IMG/VR virus record: IMGVR_UViG_3300018063_000008
Span: 1-49,369 of that record
DNA length: 49,369 nucleotides
Direction: 5' to 3' (one strand)
DNA from: a virus
This document shows, piece by piece, positions 21,518 through 28,283 of this stretch (position 1 is the stretch's first letter; every line of letters begins with the position of its first letter). The notes under the pieces are model-generated. The model searched no databases and was not told the DNA's origin. It was given only the letters and a program-made list of their open reading frames with translations. A program made the position numbers and the translations under genes.

Positions 21518-21854
21518 CCGCGCCATTGGTCTGGCGATGGCCGCCCAGGTGGATCGCGTCAATGAACCTGCCGATGTCTTCACCCAACTGGAGCGGGCGC
21601 GGGATGAGATTCGCAGCCTGCAACGCCTGGTTAAAGAGCTACGGCAGCGTGTCGCCGCTCCGATCACCGGCCAGCACGGCGCGCTCACCACACCCGCCGT
21701 CTTTGCCACTGCCCACCGTGTTTCGGTTAGCACCGTCAACCGCGCCCTGAATGCTGGTGAAGTCACCGGTATTCGTCAACCCAATGATCGCTGGTTGGTC
21801 TATCAAGACCAGGTCTGGACACCCAAACGGAAGCGAGGTATTGAAAATGCTTAA
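21507..21854 (+). CDS. HTH protein, copy 1 of a paralogous pair
   Basis: 115 residues from GTG 21507. The C-terminal half has TTPAVFATAHRVSVSTVNRA, a helix-turn-helix, followed by a wing ending DRWLVYQDQVW. It is preceded by a coiled region RDEIRSLQRLVKELRQRVAA. The same layout, with ITAQEFARAHGVSVSTINRA, recurs at 22103-22507. Its last codons overlap the next start as ATGCTTAA, and the second copy ends in an equivalent overlap. Probably a regulator or excisionase-like DNA-binding protein. Confidence 0.7.
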   Translation: MVINRAIGLAMAAQVDRVNEPADVFTQLERARDEIRSLQRLVKELRQRVAAPITGQHGALTTPAVFATAHRVSVSTVNRALNAGEVTGIRQPNDRWLVYQDQVWTPKRKRGIENA

Positions 21855-22100
21855 TCCATTCCAACTCGCGACACCCGTCGCCAAAAAACTCAAGATTTTA
21901 TTCTACGGCTCATCCGGCTCCGGCAAAACCATTGCCGCGCTGACCTTCCCACGCGCCGCTTCTGGACGCGGTTGCATATCCTGGCGCTGCGCCTGCCCAA
22001 TTACACTCGCGCCGTCGCCATGCTTTCCCATCATTCAGCCGCCATCGCCGACCTTCAGAATGCTATCGCCCGTTATGTGGCGCGAAATGAGGAGGCGTGA
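21847..22100 (+). pseudogene. Fusion remnant: N-terminus of an AAA annealing/recombination ATPase joined to the C-terminus of a paralogue of 23341-23658
   Basis: The ATG frame encodes a start typical of Sak4-like phage ATPases: MLNPFQLATPVAKK, then KILFYGSSGSGKTIAALTFP with an intact Walker A. After TFP the sequence loses sense. In the next frame, from about 21955, it reads PTRRFWTRLHILALRLPNY to ARYVARNEEA and stops at 22098. That matches PTRTTVQMFAALHALASRLPGY to LYVARHEAVR of the gene at 23341. The junction falls on TTCCCAC/TTCCCACC-like bases in both parents. A deletion therefore removed the rest of the ATPase. Any product of the ATG frame would be a 90-residue stub. Confidence 0.75.
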
Positions 22101-22102
22101 AA

Positions 22103-22507
22103 ATGTCCTTACCCCCTACTAATTACAAATCTTTTGAAGAGTTGGCCGAATACGCTCGTCAACGCGCCAAGATCAGCGCAGTCAGGAATGGTCATCAAGA
22201 ATTTGCCTACTGGTTAACCATTCACAATTGGGCAAATGATTGTGCCGATGAAGCTCTTGATCCGGGCGACGAACTGGTTAAAGAACTGCGCCAGCTCGCC
22301 GCCACCCGCCGCGACACCATCACCGCCCAGGAATTTGCCAGGGCGCACGGCGTCAGCGTTTCCACCATTAACCGCGCTTGCAACGGCGAAAATGGCCGGA
22401 AGATTAAGGGCCATCACCGCCAGGAATCGAATGGCCGCTGGCGCATCGACCCGGCGGCTCATCTCGTCACGTCAGGCAAACATGGACGGAGGTCGAAAAA
22501 TGCTTAG
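22103..22507 (+). CDS. HTH protein, copy 2 of a paralogous pair
   Basis: 134 residues from ATG 22103, eight bases after GGAGG. Residues 1-70 are helical, followed by DELVKELRQLAATRRDTITA, the helix-turn-helix EFARAHGVSVSTINRACNGE, and a wing ending ESNGRWRIDPA. It resembles the gene at 21507 in the last 70 residues. It overlaps the annealing protein start by eight bases (ATGCTTAG). The N-terminal part is different from copy 1. Confidence 0.72.
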   Translation: MSLPPTNYKSFEELAEYARQRAKISAVRNGHQEFAYWLTIHNWANDCADEALDPGDELVKELRQLAATRRDTITAQEFARAHGVSVSTINRACNGENGRKIKGHHRQESNGRWRIDPAAHLVTSGKHGRRSKNA

Positions 22508-23258
22508 TCCTGAACAAATCGCCCTGCTCGAAAAGCCTTTCCGCAAGGATGAGCATGGCGAAGTATCGAAAAATCCCTACATTCTCAAGTCGGCCATCCG
22601 CCGCCGTCTGTACCAGGTCGATCCCAATTATGAGTTGGGCGCGCCGGAAGTCATGATCCACGATCAGGATGTCATCGTGCTGCGCGGCCCGCTGACCATC
22701 GGCGATGTCACCCATTACGGTGTTGGCACCGGCCTGATTATCCGCACCCGCAAAGACGACAAGACCGGCGAGGTGTTTGATCTGCCGCTGTACGACATCG
22801 CCCGCAATATGGCGAAGGCTTACAAACAGGCCGCCAGCGACATCCTGCCCCGTGCGGCCATCCAGTTCAATTGTGGCGTCTATCTGGCCGAAAAGCCGAA
22901 GGGTATGACTCTGGATGATCTGCTCAAAAAGCTGGGCGCGCCGACTCCACCGGCTGGAAAACCATCAACCACGCCGCCGCCACAGCCAACTCCGCTTGAG
23001 CCGCCCGCGCGCAAGCCCTGGGCGGATAAAGCCGAGATCGACGACATGCTGGCGAAGGCCAACGCCGCGCTCGGTCTGACCTGGTTGGATGTTAGTTTGT
23101 TCACTGGTATCGGCGCACCGGATGATTACGACGCCTGGAATACGGAATATGTGGATCGGGCTGCCGCGCGCGATGCCATCAAAGCAGGGCAGGCCGAGGC
23201 ACTGGCAAAGATGGGGCCAGCCAAACCCAAAGCGGAGACCGCCGCATCTAGCACATAA
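22500..23258 (+). CDS. Rad52-like single-strand annealing protein
   Basis: 252 residues from ATG 22500 (the frame is open further upstream inside the HTH gene). Residues 5-130 fit the Rad52/Sak-type core: IALLEKPF, then YILKSAIRRRLYQVDPNYEL, a beta-sheet DVIVLRGPLTIGDVTHYGVG, and helix NMAKAYKQAASDILPRAAIQ with FNCGVYLAEKP. A Pro/Thr linker and a C-terminal helical tail (AEIDDMLAKANAALGLTW) follow, which could bind a single-strand-binding protein. It promotes strand annealing in phage recombination. It lies beside the remnant of a Sak4-like ATPase, so one annealing route may have replaced or lost the other. Confidence 0.75.
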   Translation: MLSPEQIALLEKPFRKDEHGEVSKNPYILKSAIRRRLYQVDPNYELGAPEVMIHDQDVIVLRGPLTIGDVTHYGVGTGLIIRTRKDDKTGEVFDLPLYDIARNMAKAYKQAASDILPRAAIQFNCGVYLAEKPKGMTLDDLLKKLGAPTPPAGKPSTTPPPQPTPLEPPARKPWADKAEIDDMLAKANAALGLTWLDVSLFTGIGAPDDYDAWNTEYVDRAAARDAIKAGQAEALAKMGPAKPKAETAASST

Positions 23259-23340
23259 TCGTACACGCGAGAGGGCAGGGAAGTGCCACAAACACTCCCC
23301 GCCCGGCCATTCGCATATCTAATTTTCGGAGCGACACACG

Positions 23341-23658
23341 ATGGTTCTCAATAGCATACCCCAGATTCCGACTCCTGATCCAATCCAAACCGAGGGTGAC
23401 GCCTTCGGCCAGATGATCCTCAAGATCGCCACACCCGCCGAGCGTCAACCCATCCGCGAGTATGGCCGCTGCCTGCTGGCCGGGTTCCCACCGCCGACCC
23501 GCACCACCGTGCAGATGTTCGCCGCCCTGCACGCCCTGGCGTCGCGGCTGCCGGGCTACCTGCGTTTCATCAGCACCATCAGCCGGGACAGCGCCGCCCT
23601 CTCCCGTTTCGAGGATCGCATCGCCCTGTACGTGGCGCGGCATGAGGCGGTGCGCTGA
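23341..23658 (+). CDS. Early protein of unknown function (105 aa)
   Basis: A helical protein with FGQMILKIATPAERQPIREY and a C-terminal ALHALASRLPGYLRFISTIS region. A diverged copy of that C-terminus survives in the fusion remnant at 21955-22100, so this family was once duplicated here. It overlaps the methyltransferase start by one base. The gap 23259-23340 is leader sequence with no gene. Confidence 0.68.
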   Translation: MVLNSIPQIPTPDPIQTEGDAFGQMILKIATPAERQPIREYGRCLLAGFPPPTRTTVQMFAALHALASRLPGYLRFISTISRDSAALSRFEDRIALYVARHEAVR

Positions 23659-24452
23659 TGCTCATTCTATCCCTGTTCCCCGGTCTTGGATTATTAGACC
23701 ATGCTTTTGAAGAAGTATGGACGGAAGCCTGCGTTGTCCGAGCGCCTGATAAGCTATGGGGAGGAGACATTAAATCGTTTCATGTGCCTGCGGGCAAGTT
23801 TGATGGCATCATCGGCGGGCCGCCCTGTAAAGCATTTTCGCGCTTAAAACACATCGTCAAATTGAACCGTGACCGCGAGCTAGCTGCCGATCCAGACAGT
23901 ACGAAATATGCAGAAGCCGAAAACCTGATACCAGAATTTGTGCGCGTCGTGAATGAGGCCCAGCCAGCGTGGTTTCTCATGGAAAACGTTGTTGATGTGC
24001 CTCCAGACTGCTGGCCTGTTGTTACAGGGTATCAGCACAGCAGCCTGGTTCTGAATAACCGCTGGTTGCCTGGTGCTTCACCACAAAACCGCCAACGCCG
24101 TTTCTGGTTTGGGTGTCGAGAGAAGTATATCGATCTCATGAAATATATCGACTTTGCGGTTTTTGAACCACTTGAATGGGAATACGCAGTCACGGCTGCT
24201 GGCAGCGGAGGAGGCGCACCTGTACCCGTGCGCCAATTAGCAGGCGGTGAATTGAAGGCGGCTCTTCGGCAGCCGAAGAGCCGCCCTAATACGCGAACAG
24301 TTCAGGAATATTTGACACTTCAAGGGTTGCCCGCCGATTTATTTGACAAAAATACACCGTTTACGGTTGCTGGTCAGCGTATGATGATCGGTAACGGTGT
24401 TCCACTGCCGATGGGCAGGGCAATCGCAAAGGCGATTAAGGAGGCACTCTAA
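23658..24452 (+). CDS. DNA (cytosine-5) methyltransferase
   Basis: 264 residues, the size of compact phage enzymes. Motif I is LFPGLGLLDHAF (6-17). Motif IV is GGPPCKAFS with catalytic C57. Motif VI is ENV (109-111). Motif VIII is QNRQRRFWFG (143-152). Motif X is GNGVPLPMG (245-253). The target-recognition region between VIII and X is short. No cognate endonuclease is nearby, so it probably protects phage DNA from host restriction. Codon use is more AT-rich than adjacent genes, hinting at transfer. Confidence 0.92.
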   Translation: MLILSLFPGLGLLDHAFEEVWTEACVVRAPDKLWGGDIKSFHVPAGKFDGIIGGPPCKAFSRLKHIVKLNRDRELAADPDSTKYAEAENLIPEFVRVVNEAQPAWFLMENVVDVPPDCWPVVTGYQHSSLVLNNRWLPGASPQNRQRRFWFGCREKYIDLMKYIDFAVFEPLEWEYAVTAAGSGGGAPVPVRQLAGGELKAALRQPKSRPNTRTVQEYLTLQGLPADLFDKNTPFTVAGQRMMIGNGVPLPMGRAIAKAIKEAL

Positions 24453-24619
24453 TGCTCCCCTCTGTCGTCTACACACCCGATCCTCATCTGATCCCTGGTC
24501 GCTTCTGTCCGGCCACTCCCAACCCGCGTAATGCCCAGACCATCAACCAGTTGCAACGCGCCTGGGGCTGCGCCGAATTTGCGAAGATCGTTGCAAAGAA
24601 TAGGAAGGGTTCCCAATGA
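24452..24619 (+). CDS. Small coupled protein (55 aa)
   Basis: The start shares bases with the methyltransferase stop (TAATG) and the stop shares bases with the next start (ATGA), a double coupling that supports it as a real gene. The peptide begins MLPSVVYTPDPHLIPGRF and ends IVAKNRKGSQ. No family is recognised. Its last third contains a palindromic element (24578-24597). Confidence 0.68.
   Translation: MLPSVVYTPDPHLIPGRFCPATPNPRNAQTINQLQRAWGCAEFAKIVAKNRKGSQ
24578..24597. promoter_or_regulatory. Early palindromic element, copy 4
   Basis: TTTGCG-AAGATCGT-TGCAAA, identical at 18 of 20 positions to the copy in the replication-gene start (15233-15252). It lies in coding sequence, so it may act as a roadblock site rather than a promoter operator. 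Confidence 0.45.
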
Positions 24620-24867
24620 AGACTTACTGGCTACCGATTCCGTTGCGTAATTTCATCCTGAGCTACGAGCCGCTTGACCGCGCCACCTTCGAGCGTACCT
24701 GCCAGCTCATCGGCGAACGGCGTTGGGGTATTTGGTATCTGGAGGACGATTGGATGCTCATTGCCGCCGAGGTTTGTTTCAGCGCGTCCCAGATTGGTGT
24801 CTCGTTTCAATGGCTGGCGCAGCAGTGGGCTGTCTGCGATCCAGAGGCCGAGGAGTCTACGTCATGA
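24616..24867 (+). CDS. Small protein of unknown function (83 aa)
   Basis: Begins MKTYWLPIPLRNFILSYEPL and is rich in Trp and acidic residues (WGIWYLEDDWML). It is coupled to both neighbours by ATGA overlaps. No family is recognised. Confidence 0.65.
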   Translation: MKTYWLPIPLRNFILSYEPLDRATFERTCQLIGERRWGIWYLEDDWMLIAAEVCFSASQIGVSFQWLAQQWAVCDPEAEESTS

Positions 24868-25190
24868 GCCACCGCACGCCCACTCGCCTCAATGAGGACG
24901 GCGACCTGGAGAAACAGTGCGGCATCTGCGGCGACTGGTGGTACTTTGATGACGAATTTTTCAACCGGAATGTGTCCGGCAATCTGGCATCCCCCTGTAA
25001 AGCCTGCTGCATCGAGATTCGCCGCCGTATTGCCGAAAAACCCTGCTCAGTCGCCGGTTGCCCGCTGCCGCGTTATGGCCGGGTATCGTCTTACTGCCGC
25101 GAGCATCATTACCAAATTCATCTGGGCAGGACTGCGCCAGCGCGTAAGGCGCAGAAGCCGCGTAAACTGCGGAACCAGAATTATTACTGA
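24864..25190 (+). CDS. Zinc-binding phage protein (108 aa)
   Basis: Start ATG 24864 overlaps the previous stop. Cysteine pairs CGICGDWWYFDDEFFNRN and CKACCIEIRRR form a zinc-ribbon-like unit known from many small phage proteins and from the N-termini of HNH proteins (C--C---------F--------C--C--R). A second Cys/His set (CSVAGCPLP, then YCREHHYQIH) follows. The tail is basic. It is the last gene of the right early operon, just before a strong terminator. It could bind nucleic acid; no nuclease motif is seen. Confidence 0.72.
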   Translation: MSHRTPTRLNEDGDLEKQCGICGDWWYFDDEFFNRNVSGNLASPCKACCIEIRRRIAEKPCSVAGCPLPRYGRVSSYCREHHYQIHLGRTAPARKAQKPRKLRNQNYY

Positions 25191-25195
25191 ACGCG

Positions 25196-25226
25196 AAAAG
25201 GGACGAGATATATCTCGTCCCTTTTT
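25196..25226. terminator. Bidirectional terminator between early and late blocks
   Basis: AAAAGGGACGAGATA pairs perfectly with its complement, giving T-runs on both strands. It ends the right early operon on the plus strand and the late operon on the minus strand. Confidence 0.9.
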
Positions 25227-25264
25227 GTTATCACCTTTAGGACTTGTGCGCCGGTTAGAATACC

Positions 25265-25696
25265 TTAACTTCCAGCGCCGTCCGGCAGGTTGGGCAGTCC
25301 ATCCGTCACCCGGTCAATCACCTCACCGGCATCACGCGCGTTATGGCCCAGTCGGTTTAGTTCTCGTAGTGCTTCAATTGGGATCGACTTACCCAGCCAT
25401 TCTATCGCATCCAGCGCCGCTTTGTCGTTCTTTAATCGGCCAATGATGCCAAAGATAGCCGCCAGCGTGGTCGCGCCGCCGGTCAGTACACCCAGCAGGA
25501 AATCGCGCAGGTTGAAGCCCGGTTCGGGTGCAGGCGTCGGCGCAGGTGGCTCGACCACTGGCGCCGGTTCAACGTTCGGCGCAGCAGTCTCGGTCACTTC
25601 CGGCGTCGCTTCGTCCTGGGCAATCGCCGGAACAGCAATCAGCAGGACGGTCAGCAGCAGGACGGTCAGCAGTAGTAAAACGATACGGTGTTTCAT
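25265..25696 (-). CDS. Secreted or membrane protein with Pro-rich linker; last gene of the late operon
   Basis: 143 residues. A long signal peptide (HRIVLLLLTVLLLTVLLIAV then PAIAQ) is encoded by short tandem repeats near 25640-25675. A Pro/Glu/Ala-rich stretch follows, then a hydrophobic segment (LLGVLTGGATTLAAIFGIIG) and a helical C-terminus. The layout is that of an envelope protein near the lysis genes. A role in lysis (spanin-like or holin accessory) is possible, but no lipobox is visible. Confidence 0.68.
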   Translation of the reverse strand: MKHRIVLLLLTVLLLTVLLIAVPAIAQDEATPEVTETAAPNVEPAPVVEPPAPTPAPEPGFNLRDFLLGVLTGGATTLAAIFGIIGRLKNDKAALDAIEWLGKSIPIEALRELNRLGHNARDAGEVIDRVTDGLPNLPDGAGS

Positions 25697-26910
25697 ACGG
25701 TTACTCCTTGTTTGGATAGACTCAAATCGTCGATCTTAATGCGGGGTATCAGCGCCTTGATCGGGTCGGATAAGCCCGCGAGTTTACTTAAGGCGTCCAG
25801 CACGCCCAACCCGACGACGGACATCTGCGCCCATTCTTCGTCAGTGGCCGCGACGGTGATTTGCAGCGTGCGAATCTTGCGCTCCGGTTCGGTAGCAGTG
25901 GGTGGCTCAGGAAAGGTTTCCGGCGCTGGTGGCGGCAGCGTTGGAATTTCCTGGGAGGGCTTGTCTGCGGGCGGTCTAATCACCGGAATGGGCTTGGTGA
26001 CATTCATACTGCCCGCTGCAATGGCGTAGGTCAGCGTGTCAAAAAAGGGTTCGTCGTTCTCCACATCGAACGGATCCCACTCCGGCGATGGCGCTCCATA
26101 AATAAAGAAACAGATGCCCTTCAGGATGCCGCGCGCGATCAACGGGGAGTAAATACGTTTGATAACACTGGCGCACTGGCGCATGTAGTGATCGCCGCTC
26201 CAGCCGCGTGCCTTATAGCCGTTGCGTGGGCCGTGTGTCGCATCGACGCCGAACTCAGTCAGCACGACACTGGGTGATGGAATCCCCAGCGTGAGGCAGC
26301 GTTGCAGCATGTACATAATGCGGCCCCAATGGTGCGGTTCTTCCGGCCCGTATTCGTGCAATCCGAGCGTGAGCTGGTCACGGTATTTGCTCACCAGTCG
26401 CAGCAAAGGATCAAAACGGCTTTCCCATTCAACGGGCACGGTTGTCGTAATGCCCGGCTGTCCCATGCCAATATTCGGCAGGGTGAGGGCGATGTTACGG
26501 CGCACGGCCAATTCGCCCGTCAGGCAAACCCATTCATTGAACCGATTTACCACCCAATCGGGTGTATTCTCACTCAACTTCGGTTCGTTTAACGCATACA
26601 GCGATAAGTTGTTACCCTGGCCGAGGATACCCCAGCGGTTTAAGAAATCTTCCGGCGCAGCGATCCAGCGGCGTTTTTCCGGGTCGTTGACCGGCTCCGT
26701 GTGAAAGCCGCCATCATTGCCATCGCGCACCCGCGCCACGATCAGGGTTTGCGGAAAACGCGCGGCGAAGTCCAGAACATAGGGGATGTGCTCGTCCTTG
26801 TCGATCATCACGGTCTGGACGGCGGGCTGAAGCGTGTCCATACGGCGGTACAGCTTGCCGATGTCCTTCACGTAACGCAGGGCGATATTAAAACCGACTG
26901 GTTGGGTCAT
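25693..26910 (-). CDS. Clan GH-A-like glycoside hydrolase, probable endolysin or wall-active enzyme
   Basis: 405 residues. The first 300 look like a TIM barrel with the two clan GH-A catalytic positions: ALNEP with Asn108-Glu109 (acid/base) and VLTEFG with Glu219 (nucleophile). HEYGPEEPHHWG lies between them. The C-terminal 90 residues have a Pro-rich linker and a small domain ending DLSLSKQGVTV. There is no signal peptide. It sits amid membrane-protein genes at the end of the late operon, the usual place for an endolysin. This fold is not a classic muramidase or amidase, so the substrate is open. Confidence 0.75.
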   Translation of the reverse strand: MTQPVGFNIALRYVKDIGKLYRRMDTLQPAVQTVMIDKDEHIPYVLDFAARFPQTLIVARVRDGNDGGFHTEPVNDPEKRRWIAAPEDFLNRWGILGQGNNLSLYALNEPKLSENTPDWVVNRFNEWVCLTGELAVRRNIALTLPNIGMGQPGITTTVPVEWESRFDPLLRLVSKYRDQLTLGLHEYGPEEPHHWGRIMYMLQRCLTLGIPSPSVVLTEFGVDATHGPRNGYKARGWSGDHYMRQCASVIKRIYSPLIARGILKGICFFIYGAPSPEWDPFDVENDEPFFDTLTYAIAAGSMNVTKPIPVIRPPADKPSQEIPTLPPPAPETFPEPPTATEPERKIRTLQITVAATDEEWAQMSVVGLGVLDALSKLAGLSDPIKALIPRIKIDDLSLSKQGVTV

Positions 26911-27656
26911 GGCGCTGTGACCTCCGGCGGCGCGGGCATCAAACGCCCAATCACCTGGAGAAACGAATCGGTCATCGATTTAATCGCGTCCACCAGTTGC
27001 GCCTGTTTCTCGCGCTCATCTAAACGCCCTTCCAGCCGCGCCAGATTCAGATCGTAGCGCTGAAAACGTTGCTCGTAATCACTGATCGTCGCCTCCTGGC
27101 TGGCGATGAGCGCGTTCTGTTCCTCGCCTTGCTTTTGCAACTGGTCGATGGTGTTTTGGGCATTCAGGTTATCCTGTGCTTTCAGTTCAACCTGGGTGCG
27201 CACCTGCTCGTAGGCTTCATCGCGTTTAAGATTGGCCTCATCCCGTTCCTTGAGGGTGGTTGTGAGTTCGTTCTGAACCGTCGTCAATTTGGTTTGCAGT
27301 TCGGCAATTTCCGTGTGCATCTTGGTGATGTCCGGTGCGGGCGCTGGTGCTTCGCCGGGAATGGACTTCTGATCGACGCCCAGATCGCGTTTGAGTGTGT
27401 TCAGTTCGGCTTTAGTTGTTTTGGCTTCTTCGCGTGCGCGTGCGGCACGGATTTGCGTAAATACCTGTGTCCCCAGGTTGATGACCGTAAGGGTGACAAT
27501 CCCAGCAATCCAATTCTGTACTTGGTCGCCAAACGTGGGAGATGTCGCATCCGCCGCCAGCACACTCCGCGCCGACAGCAAAGCCAGGGTCAACACCGTC
27601 AGGGTGATCCAGGATTGCCTTGTCCAGATGGAAACCGCGCGTAGCGTAACCTTCAT
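26907..27656 (-). CDS. Membrane-anchored coiled-coil protein of the lysis region
   Basis: 249 residues with an N-terminal signal-like segment (SWITLTVLTLALLSARSVLA), a second hydrophobic segment (WIAGIVTLTVINLGTQVF) and a long coiled coil from about residue 70 to 225 (AELQTKLTTVQNELTTTLKE). The shape suits an envelope-spanning protein. It overlaps the hydrolase start by four bases. A spanin-like or holin-associated role is suggested by position only. Confidence 0.68.
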   Translation of the reverse strand: MKVTLRAVSIWTRQSWITLTVLTLALLSARSVLAADATSPTFGDQVQNWIAGIVTLTVINLGTQVFTQIRAARAREEAKTTKAELNTLKRDLGVDQKSIPGEAPAPAPDITKMHTEIAELQTKLTTVQNELTTTLKERDEANLKRDEAYEQVRTQVELKAQDNLNAQNTIDQLQKQGEEQNALIASQEATISDYEQRFQRYDLNLARLEGRLDEREKQAQLVDAIKSMTDSFLQVIGRLMPAPPEVTAP

Positions 27657-27683
27657 CGATACCCCTTTAATAACACGCCGTCG

Positions 27684-27831
27684 TTAGCGCCCAAACAATA
27701 TCAACACGCCCGCCACCACCGCCAGTACGGCCAGGACAAGCGGCGCGACGGCGATGCTGGTGAAGGTCGAGATGCCGTAGCCGATCAGGAACAGGGCTAA
27801 ACAGATTTGAACTGATACTTCTTCCGCTCAT
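27684..27831 (-). pseudogene. Small two-helix membrane protein (holin-like) with an out-of-frame start
   Basis: From 27827 to 27684 the frame encodes EEVSVQICLALFLIGYGIST then SIAVAPLVLAVLAVVAGVLI, a hydrophobic two-helix protein ending LFGR. It resembles small membrane proteins beside phage lysins. The only ATG (27831), behind a perfect AAGGAG, is in another frame by one base: ATG-A-GCG. Removing one A would give a complete 48-residue gene. Either a frameshift mutation, a sequencing error, or a non-standard start. The ATG frame itself gives an implausible peptide. Confidence 0.5.
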
Positions 27832-27875
27832 GATTTCCGCTCCTTGTAGGTAGTTGTTTGATAACAGGTCAAAAA

Positions 27876-28187
27876 TCAAGACGAAGGCGGCGGAATAGGC
27901 ACAAGGAATATCCCATTTGCCCGTCCGAACAACTCATAGAAATAATTGGTCGCATCCAATGGGCTGCCGAAGGTGCGGCTGCAATCGCCCTGAGCGCAGA
28001 TGCGATTCACTTGATCCGTTGGCCCGCTGATGACCATCCGATATTGCCCGTTCACCGCTTCACTGGTCATACTGACACCGGGTTGTCCCGAAGTTTGCGC
28101 CAGGGTTACGCCGACCTGGAAACCGACAAAAAATCCGATCAGTAGTGCGCACACCACTGCTGCAATCATCAGCCGTTTGATGCCCAA
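27876..28187 (-). CDS. Membrane-anchored small protein, first of the lysis cassette
   Basis: About 103 residues from TTG 28187, five bases after AGGAGG; the frame can be extended to 28208 but that overlaps the leader T-tract. Residues 6-30 are a membrane segment (MIAAVVCALLIGFFVGFQVG). The rest is soluble and beta-rich, with CAQGDCSRTFG. It follows late promoter B and its hairpin, so expression should be separately controlled. Function is unknown. Confidence 0.68.
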   Translation of the reverse strand: MGIKRLMIAAVVCALLIGFFVGFQVGVTLAQTSGQPGVSMTSEAVNGQYRMVISGPTDQVNRICAQGDCSRTFGSPLDATNYFYELFGRANGIFLVPIPPPSS

Positions 28188-28210
28188 AATGCCCTCCTCC
28201 TGCTCCAAAT

Positions 28211-28243
28211 AAAAACGCGGTCTGTCCCCTTCGACAGGCCGCG
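28211..28243 (-). terminator. Leader hairpin with T-tract between late promoter B and the lysis cassette
   Basis: CGCGG-C-CTGTC pairs with GACAG-A-CCGCG around GAAGGG (28243-28216), then TTTTTATTTGG. It follows the promoter by about 12 bases. Same layout as at 6.1, 34.9, 37.2 and 45.9 kb. Confidence 0.75.
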
Positions 28244-28255
28244 CCTATGCCTCTT

Positions 28256-28267
28256 ATTGTAGCACAA
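28256..28267 (-). promoter_or_regulatory. Late promoter B
   Basis: The minus strand reads TTTTGTGCTACAAT. It shares CGAAATTTTGTGCTA with the repressor promoter. It lies just after the stop of the tail gene at 28284. Confidence 0.7.
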
Positions 28268-28283
28268 AATTTCGTATCTTCGC

